From Macrosoma leucophasiata (lineage: Eukaryota > Arthropoda > Insecta > Lepidoptera > Hedylidae), in assembly GCA_036365455.1 (NCBI GenBank), contig JAWQUS010000022.1, positions 7,998,001 to 8,062,000 on the forward strand: 64,000 bases of DNA, read 5' to 3'. Positions 56,448 through 64,000 of the stretch are shown here, piece after piece. The position numbers were made by a program, and so were the translations under genes. The notes below the pieces were generated by a model. It ran no database searches. It saw only the letters and a program-made list of their open reading frames with translations, and was not told the origin of the DNA. Within the stretch, counting starts at the first letter, position 1. The number at the start of each line of letters is the position of its first letter.

Positions 56448-56630
56448 CGAACTGTACAACTTACACCAGAACCAATAGCTTATATCGGAAAGGCTTGTTC
56501 ATTGTGCTCGTTAAAGAGGATTAGTGAAGGCAGAGACGTTAAAGGCTGCAGTTGGGTAGACCCAGTTAAAGATAATGAAAGATATGACCTTCTCTTGTTT
56601 TTAAAGATATTTTTAGGAACCTATTTATAA
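56448..56630 (+). CDS. Candidate terminal exon, unknown gene
   Basis: The acceptor-like AAAATGTTCTTACAG precedes LRTVQLTPEPIAYIGKACSL, CSLKRISEGRDVKGCSWVDP and VKDNERYDLLLFLK before a stop. The region is not repetitive here and the composition is protein-like, but no partner exon was found. It does not continue gene 2 in the right phase. Confidence 0.3.
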   Translation, partial: RTVQLTPEPIAYIGKACSLCSLKRISEGRDVKGCSWVDPVKDNERYDLLLFLKIFLGTYL

Positions 56631-56639
56631 TTTCACTCA

Positions 56640-57560
56640 AAAATACAAATATTAGTCTAAAACGTATTTTTTTTTTTAATTAATAATGAATTTATTTATT
56701 TAATTAGTGTCAAGATTCAGTTGAAAACGAGTTAAAAATGCACTCCAATTTAACAATTTATTCCTGAGATTTTAAATCATTTTTAGTTCAAAAGACAGAT
56801 ACAATACAAAGAAACAAACATTTTGAAAATTACTTAAATATTCAAAAAAAAAAAGTAAAATAGATTATTTTTTTACCTAATTTTTAACACATTACTTTCA
56901 GTAAAATATTTTTTTTTTAATAACGTTTTTAATCGCATTTTTGCTTTTACAAGATTATCTCAGTTTAAACAAGTCTTTCCGATATCATCCCAAACAAACA
57001 TTGATCGTTTAATAGTTAAAAGCTAAAAAAGCGACTAATGAATATAATGATATACAAAAATAAATTAGTATATTAATATGTAAACCTAGTTACCGCGAGC
57101 TGTTCATTAAAATGAAACGATTTTTATGGATTTAAAAACGATTTTCAAAATCAATCCAGTTCAATCGCTTCTTTGTTTTCAGTTGCCCAAAAAAATCGTT
57201 TCACTTCATTTAGTTTCACAATTAGTATATTTATATTAGTATTTCGTGCAGTGTAAAGTAAAATGAACGTTAAATTATGTATCATAAATATAATTTCAGG
57301 TTAGTCACATAGAAGTTTTCCAAGTGCTCTCATTATAAATTAATCATGTCAAGAAATTTCGATTTTACAAATCAATGATTTTTACAAAAAAAAAGTAGTA
57401 TAATGGTCCTTAAAAGTTACAAAAATGGGCGGGATAGTAATTCCACCGACAGATAGATAAATAAATCAGCCAAATATCCTGCCTGATACTTAGATGTCAT
57501 GGGTTCGAGTCTGATTTTAATAATACTTAATTAACATTGTTTCCTGAAGTTACTTATTTA
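56640..57560. other. AT-rich, no gene
   Basis: AGCTAAAAAAGCGACTAATG at 57019-57053 nearly repeats 56191-56224, a 34-bp similarity of unknown meaning. Confidence 0.4.
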
Positions 57561-57565
57561 TTTAT

Positions 57566-57630
57566 ACTCTACACTCTCTGCCTACCCCGTTAGGGACCTG
57601 GCATGAAGATACATACATACTTATTTATAT
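57566..57630 (+). mobile_element. RTE-like LINE 3' tail
   Basis: CTCTGCCTACCCCGTTAGGG and CATGAAGATACATACATA only. Confidence 0.6.
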
Positions 57631-58379
57631 AAAAAAAGATAACCTAATATTTATTTGCGGTGGGTTCTACAGTGGACAGTTTAATCTCCAAGTTTATAAA
57701 TAAATTTGGTTACATCAAAATTGTCAATAGATGGCAGTGTTTCGATAGTACGAACAATCCTTGACATTTTGAGCATTCTCACAATAATTTATTAACACTT
57801 GAACCTTATTCGCATAGAAATAAGGGTGAAAATTAATTATTTTAAATCTTGGAATATTTACTCCGACATTAATGACAGAATAGGTAAATAGAACAACTTG
57901 TAAATTATCATTTACAGTAATTACCTATTTTCAAATATTTTTAAATTATAAGTTGTGAGTTTTTAATTGTTTGAATAAACTATAGGGACCAAAATGAACT
58001 ATTTCAAGTATAAAAAGAAAATGTTGTTAATGTTAGATATATTAATTATATAATGTTAATAAATCTCAACCCAATTCCTATACAAAAACAATCAAGTCTT
58101 ACCTTTTATTAAAAAAACTGCGCCATATTTTTCCTTTTCTTCCAAATTCAAATAGAATTTAAAACTCGAACCTTTAACTTTTTAAATTTATAGGTCATGA
58201 AACATTTTTCATACAGCCTAAAATTATTTCATTACGTACCTAAATGCCTAACAAATCCAAAACCTATCCCATAAAACTCCTACCTTACATCCTGGTTTCT
58301 AACAATTCCATCAAACCTGTACTTTCTAACGAACTTTTAACTAGTTTTTTTTTTTAATGCCCTATTTAAAACACGGCAA
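57631..58379. other. No recognisable feature
   Basis: AT-rich, without a supported open frame or repeat match. Confidence 0.45.
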
Positions 58380-58395
58380 TAAATGGATACAGGGT

Positions 58396-59013
58396 TAATT
58401 GAAATTAGCGCATCACCTCTTGCAGGCAGCCCCTCTACATCAATCTCAACAAAATTTTGTTCTAGGACATTTTACATATTTTGATAAATAACATAAAAAA
58501 AGCAAAAAATGTTATCAAAAGTTCAAAAGAGCATTGCCGCCGCTGCGTTACCCTGCAACCCCGCTCCGCGCTGCTTGTGACGGCATTTTGCCTAGGTAAG
58601 ATGCGTGGCATACCATACATTGGTATTTCCATACAAACATAAACAACAACAATCCGTCATACAAACACTTAAATAGGTCTCTATTACACAGACATCAATC
58701 AGTGACATGTATTTGCACGTGCACCTGTGTGCGTAGCACGTAGAGAATAACATACATCTCACATAAGAGGGGAGGAGGTTGGGCGAGGAGGGAAATCGGG
58801 CGGGATCGTCGAAGTGTCCATTATATACGTAGTATTATTACATATTCTTTGCCTACGCTCAGAGTAAATGTCAGTTCAGGAATGAAAAAAAAAAATTTTG
58901 TATAAAAAAATATTTCTAAAACTATTATTTTTGAAAAATCGTAGAACGAAAATGTTGTTGAGATTGATATAGAGAAGCTGCCTGCAAGAGGTAATACGCT
59001 AATTTCAATTAAC
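58396..59013. repeat. About 75-bp inverted repeat bracketing rep-M
   Basis: Left arm 58396-58472 (AATTGAAATTAGCGCATCAC, CTCTTGCAGGCAGCC) and right arm 58939-59013 are reverse complements at roughly 85 percent by eye. A rep-M copy (58650-58852, +) lies between. Confidence 0.7.
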
Positions 59014-59029
59014 ACTATATTTTCTAAAA

Positions 59030-59915
59030 AATAACTTTTAATATTATTGGGCGGAAAGAAATGATATGAATCGAGAAAACAAATGTATATTCTATATTCC
59101 AAACGTTCTACGTTTCCCGTTTAAAAATAACATATTTAAGCATGTGCGCTTATCAACTAATAAATAAATACAAAAAGCTGAAAAATAAAAAAATGGCACA
59201 CAAAAATATTTATCTGAAATTCAAAACAGTACTGTATACGAGGATAGACTATTTTATAAATTCTTAATATAGGTGCGAGTAAAAAAATAAAATAAAAACA
59301 AAAAAAATGCTTCAATAATAATTGTGTAATATCGTACCTAAATATTAATATATAACATTAGTCTTTTTCATACATGGCAATACAATTTTGAACATTAAAT
59401 AAATGTATTAATTATCTACATACAAATACCGGTTCAGTAACCACTTGCTAGTTAAATTACAATTTTTTTTTGTTTTTGAAAAATCACAAATATATTCCAC
59501 GTTAGTAGATATCTAGAATTCTTAAATTAGTGACAGATTAGAAATAAATTTAAAAGAAATATTACAAACAGAAAATTATTCTACACTTGTGATTTTCCAA
59601 AAGCCTAACATTTCACTCCGAAAAAAAGAAAGCTTTTTTTTTAAATGGAGTGCAATGGTAACCTATCCCCTCGTGCCTTGTCTTTATTTTAAATACATTT
59701 TTATAAAATACTGTGATCCATTACAAAGTTACGCACGATTATCCATTACAAATAACTAATTTAGCATACATTTTTTGTTATACACAGCTTTGCCTTACAA
59801 AATGGCGGATAGACGATTTTCTGGCAAATGATACCAAACTCTATTTAACTTTTGAAGGCCATTACCAAAGATCATGTTGGTCGACATTTGGCCACTATTT
59901 TTTAATATGTAGGTA
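59030..59915. other. AT-rich, no gene
   Basis: Only A/T-rich text. The 67-codon frame at 59713 has no supporting splice pair. Confidence 0.4.
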
Positions 59916-59918
59916 AGT

Positions 59919-60092
59919 ATATAAAACATAGTTTGTGTGTGTGTCCTTTATAGAATCGTAAACTATACATTTGATCATGTTGCAAGTTGTTGCGCATGAG
60001 CCCACGAAGTTTTCTGAGTTGGTACGACCAATTTTCGATAGATGGCGCATTTTTTAGCAACGCGCGCAATGTAGGGTTGCATTTATTTCTAG
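59919..60092 (+). mobile_element. HEL-J Helitron-like copy
   Basis: Forward sense: AGTATATAAAACATAG, GCGCATGAGCCCACGAAGTT, TTTCGATAGATGGCGC, ending ATTTATTTCTAG before T. Confidence 0.6.
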
Positions 60093-60719
60093 TACATTTA
60101 TTTTGTGTATAAGTTGATTAACTATTAGTCTTAGTACACCTCTTTTTTTTGACGTGATTAATGTGTATTCATGCTAAATTACATCTTTCTAGTATAAACT
60201 CCGAGCACAGCTGCGGACAAACAGACAGGCGAACGGACGGACATGGCAAAACTATGAGGGTTCTTTGTACGCTACAGAACCCCTAAAAAAGACAATAAAA
60301 ACCACCACACATCATACAATTTAAGAAATTTGATATACAAACACTTTTAAAATTAAAAGAGTTTGGTACCGAAATGCCCCGACGCCAAATCATCGACACA
60401 AATTCAAACATTGACTATTAAAAATATTAATTACAATAATTGTGACAATACGGAAGTAGCTTACAAACTAAGATAACATTGACTTACACGGACGTTAATC
60501 GATTCATAATTCTCATAATTTTCATAATTGCGATGTTATTTCGCCGACATTTCTAGAACATAGACGCGTTATATGCCAAGTCGTACATTTCGCCTCGAAA
60601 GAGAAAGAGACATCTGTTGTTAAACAGAGATTGACATATATTTTTAAACTGATGCCTGATTGGTAGTCACCACACACATTACGTTTTAATTGCGTAATTT
60701 TAGTGGCCGGTGGCCCAAA

Positions 60720-60960
60720 ATTGTAATAGCAGTAACACACGACCGGGTTTGGTTCGGAGCGTACCGAAACCGCTGTTCGCTTAGAGATATGTTTAGAAAT
60801 ATAATTAAGATATAATAAAAATTAATTTTTATTATATCTTTTAAAATAATAGGGTGGCAACCCTAATAGTCGTCACACACGTCCAGATTTGGTACGGAGC
60901 GAACAGCGCATTCGGTACGCTAAAAATACATATAACCCTTAATTTTCACAACTCCACCAG
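60720..60960. repeat. Paired GGAGCG motifs around a perfect AT palindrome
   Basis: TTTGGTTCGGAGCGTACCGA (left) and TTTGGTACGGAGCGAACAGC (right) are similar direct copies. Between them 60807-60840 is a perfect 34-bp palindrome with arms AAGATATAATAAAAATT. Confidence 0.7.
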
Positions 60961-61021
60961 CAACCCCCATTTCTTAATATTGGTATTAGAATCTCCACTT
61001 TTAATCTAATATGTAATACGA

Positions 61022-61312
61022 AGTTAATGTAATGTAATAAAAGTGGCAAACAAGCATGCAGTTCACATTGATGTTAAGTGATGACTGCAGCCTATAGACA
61101 CCCACACAATGACCAGACGTCAAAATGCAGATGCGCTGCCACTCCTGAGGCATTAGGTGTTATGCCTCTGTGCCGGAAATTACAGAGCCGTACATTACCA
61201 CCTGACCGGAACACGATAGTGCTGAACACTACGATTTAGCGGCAAGTATATTAGGTAATGCGGTGGTGCCTACGCCCTCGAGCTCCGTCACTGGAGCTCT
61301 ACCACCAGTAAA
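61022..61312 (-). repeat. rep-A copy, near full length
   Basis: Canonical throughout, ending GAGCTCTACCACCAGT. One of the best-preserved copies. Confidence 0.85.
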
Positions 61313-61899
61313 AAAGTTCATTGGGACAGCTAGTATTTCGTATAAAAAGAAAGTAACCTTAATTTACTTTCTTTTTTTATAATTTTACATCCATCCAGCA
61401 TACGTCCAGCATGCTCATCACTCAGTTTTATTTAAATAGAAACCAGCATAGTGAAACGGCTTCGCTGTACACCAAAAACACGTTATTAAAACGGAACATA
61501 CCCTTACGCTTGCACAAGTAAAACGTAAAGAATGCGATTACAATTTTGCGCAGACTCACACAAAAAAGGTCATAGCTATCTTGTGCCGCCGGCATAAGAG
61601 AATCTCCGGGCAATTACACGACTTTTCGCTTACAACGCGTCTTGTTGAATTCACATGACTTTTAATTACTCAAATATTTGAGTTCTCTTAAAGATAAATC
61701 GTTATTTACAATGAATTTCAATCGAAAATGTATTATTTTTACAGATATGTTGTAAATACTGTCAAACTACTATCATCTTCGAATAACAATGTATGGAAAT
61801 GTAACTGCATACAATCATAGTTTTCTATTTTGGTTCCATTTATGCAAACAAACTAACTGAAATCGTAACAAACACACATACACACACACACTCAACATG

Positions 61900-62140
61900 G
61901 ACAACGCTGGCATTCGATTGGTCGCGACAAGGTCATTTCGCCGAGCGGCAAGGAAACATCCAAAATCCGCGCCGCGGTGTATCCTTTTTATGCTCCGCCC
62001 ACGGTGTGTCTCTTTACGTGGAACCGTTTTTTTACTTAGTTACATGTCTTTACATTATTATTCGTTGTCTGTCATAAACAAAATATAAAGACAGATCGTT
62101 CTCATTTGAAAAATGGCTTCAACTGTTGCAAAAGTCGGTA
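61900..62140 (+). other. CpG-rich promoter-like region with candidate first exon
   Basis: GATTGGTCGCG (CCAAT-like), CCGCCCACG and several CpGs stand out from the AT-rich surroundings. Downstream an ATG at 62113 opens MASTVAKV before a possible donor GTCG|GTATTT. No second exon was found before the window ends. Confidence 0.25.
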
Positions 62141-62744
62141 TTTTTACATTTAGTTAAATTACTTTAAAATGTTTTAAAAAACACAAATATTATGTACATG
62201 TTTTCAATGGATCTTCATCACTTTACAATTCAACGTACTCTGTTTATGGTGTTATTATTTGGTGATAAAAAGGACCAATTTTGACGCAAAACCAAATGTG
62301 TTTGGGGCAAATATAATGCAACAAACACCATCGAGAAAGATACGCTCAATCAAAAAAAAAAAATCCAAAATAAAGCAATTAAGAAGTTATTAAAAACATT
62401 TATGTGATTCATTAAATCAACAATAGACGGCGTTATTAATTTTTTTCAATTTGGCAACAACAACGAATTATATTCTATTGTTAACAATATCAATACTTGA
62501 AAGAAATAAAGATTAAAAGGTATTTTTCAATCATTTTTAATTATGTTAATATTTATTCGTCTTTTTCATTATTGGAATGGTTATAGTCATGGCAACATAT
62601 TGAAAAGTGGTTTATAGAATAAGAAAACATGATTTAAAAAATTGATTATCAAAGAAAACTATTAAAAAGTAGTTAAATAATAGTAAATATTAAATATAAG
62701 TATAGTAAATTACGTTCGATTCCGTCCAGTGATAGCTTCTTTCG
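62141..62744. other. AT-rich, no feature
   Basis: No open frame, tRNA motif or repeat match. Confidence 0.45.
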
Positions 62745-62930
62745 CAATTTGGTAATGTGCCCGGTGTTGTCAATAATCTCACCGCCTATTACACGGAACT
62801 AGAACGTAATCGGTGATTCGTGAGTGTTTGCATGTGGTTCATGCATATGCAATGCATACACATGCATGCATGCATTTACCTCTCCCTCCTCCTTCAGTGA
62901 AAACTGAGTTTAAAGTTATGTTTGAGAGTT
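62745..62930 (+). mobile_element. SINE-B, old degenerate 3' part
   Basis: TTTGGTAATGTGCCCGGTGT and TGCATGCATTTACCTCTCCC with many substitutions. The tRNA head is missing. Confidence 0.6.
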
Positions 62931-63288
62931 TTGGCGGGAACTTGAAAAAGGCGTGTGGTGCTCTTATTTTATTTCATTTTCTTGGTGCATTTTAGAGTTA
63001 TATTGAATAAAGTTAGTGGCATTTTATTTGATATAGGTTTATAACAGTGCCCGTGTATAGTGAAATAGAATAACAGTGCTAAAACACGGTTTTCCCGGTT
63101 GCCTCCAAAACTTCTTAGTAAATTATTTGGTAAAGTAGCCATCGCTTTACTCGAATTACTGACTCTGCCAGACTGACTGATAATTGACAGACTGATTCTG
63201 TTCTGACTTCTACGCTGCATAAGAATACGAAATATCGTTTTACTTGACACTGGCAATATGCGTAATAGCGATACCATTATAAAAAAAA
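62926..63288 (+). repeat. rep-H copy
   Basis: GAGAGTTTTGGCGGGAACTT to GCGATACCATTATAAAAAAA, uninterrupted. It serves as an empty-site comparison for the Helitron at 34037. Confidence 0.75.
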
Positions 63289-63592
63289 AACAGTTATGTT
63301 TTTTATGTCATAAAATTCTGAAAACCACTTTCAAATATGTAGCCAGAAATAATAAATGCAAAACTATCATTAGACAAAGTCAGCTATAAAAAACATGTCA
63401 TTTAGGGTTTTTTAAATAATTATAAAATGTCACAATTTTATCAATGTACTATGTGTATTTATAAAATCGATTGTTATTTGGTTATGTTAGAATAACTAAT
63501 TAATTAAAAATTGTTTCCTTCAAAATGATTATGCCCCTTTGAATTATTTTGTCAAATAATAAGACTTTTTGGGGAAAACAATAAATGTCATC

Positions 63593-63812
63593 TATATAAG
63601 AGTATATAAAAATCAATTGCTGTTCGTTAGTCTCGCTAAAACTCGAGATCGGCTGGACCGATTTGGCTAATTTTGGTTTTGAATGATATTTGGAAGTCCA
63701 GGGAAGGTTGAAGAAATGGCCGATTTGGCTAATTTTGTTTTTTTTTTTTTGTATAGTGACTGTTTTTAAGTTATAGGTAATGGGTCAGTGCGAAGCCGGG
63801 CCGGACCGCTAG
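63593..63812 (+). mobile_element. HEL-K Helitron copy
   Basis: Starts TCTATATAAGAGTATATAAA and ends GAAGCCGGGCCGGACCGCTAG before T. GGCCGATTTGGCTAATTTTG is repeated internally. Confidence 0.7.
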
Positions 63813-64000
63813 TTATTTAAATAAGTATGATCAAAATATTTATTATTGAATTATTTATAAAATAATATGCATGTATGGTATTCTCTTTATAAGCTGCTTT
63901 TTTTTGATAAAGGATTTGTATGTTATTACGAAATAACCTGTTGAAAAAAGATGTAGAATAATTCTAAATTTTTGCATAATAAATATTAAAGGATAAAATG

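Overview
The window looks like nuclear DNA of a moth or butterfly (Lepidoptera). It is AT-rich, genes are sparse with tiny exons split by kilobase introns, and most of the sequence is interspersed repeats. Typical lepidopteran signatures are LEP1-type non-autonomous Helitrons (5' TC, 3' CTAG, inserted between A and T), jockey/CR1-like and RTE-like LINE remnants, tRNA-derived and 5S-rRNA-derived SINEs, and hAT and pogo DNA elements. Nothing bacterial or viral was seen. Most long open frames lie inside repeats or a GT-rich minisatellite and are not genes.

The best protein-coding signal is a divergent pair of paralogous four-exon genes that single-ORF searches would miss. Gene 1 (- strand, exons at 42131-42092, 33933-33853, 32791-32693, 27440-27352) gives 102 codons plus stop. 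Gene 2 (+ strand, exons at 48217-48259, 50645-50737, 51666-51773, 54850-54983) gives 125 codons plus stop. All introns are phase 1. Exon 1 of each encodes a signal-peptide-like hydrophobic start, and exons 2-3 share a motif around GFGFxFGNHADxQ and ExGPQTxT. I do not recognise the family. A separate terminal-looking coding exon of unknown identity lies at 26532-26866 (-).

Layout: 1-14.5 kb is repeats, including a 0.9 kb (GGTGGTGTT)n array. 14.5-17.1 kb is a decayed pogo/Tigger-like transposon carrying nested SINEs. 17-27 kb holds MITE, jockey, 5S-SINE and RTE remnants. 27-42 kb is gene 1 with repeat-filled introns and a 56/72-bp VNTR. 42-48 kb is the region between the gene starts, with a 156-bp direct repeat around gene 1 exon 1 and a hAT element nested in a SINE. 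48-55 kb is gene 2. 55-64 kb is AT-rich with hAT, Helitron and SINE copies and weak candidate exons.

Repeat names used here: rep-A (about 290 bp, A-tailed, over 30 copies or fragments), SINE-B and SINE-C (tRNA-derived), SINE-5S, tRNA-FB (a retroposon carrying a tRNA-like gene, often as a palindromic foldback, with 11-18 bp target duplications), rep-H, rep-L, rep-M, rep-N, rep-O, rep-P, rep-Q, rep-R, MITE-S, HEL-I/J/K (Helitrons), RTE, and LINE-G (jockey/CR1 group). Boundaries of degenerate copies are approximate.
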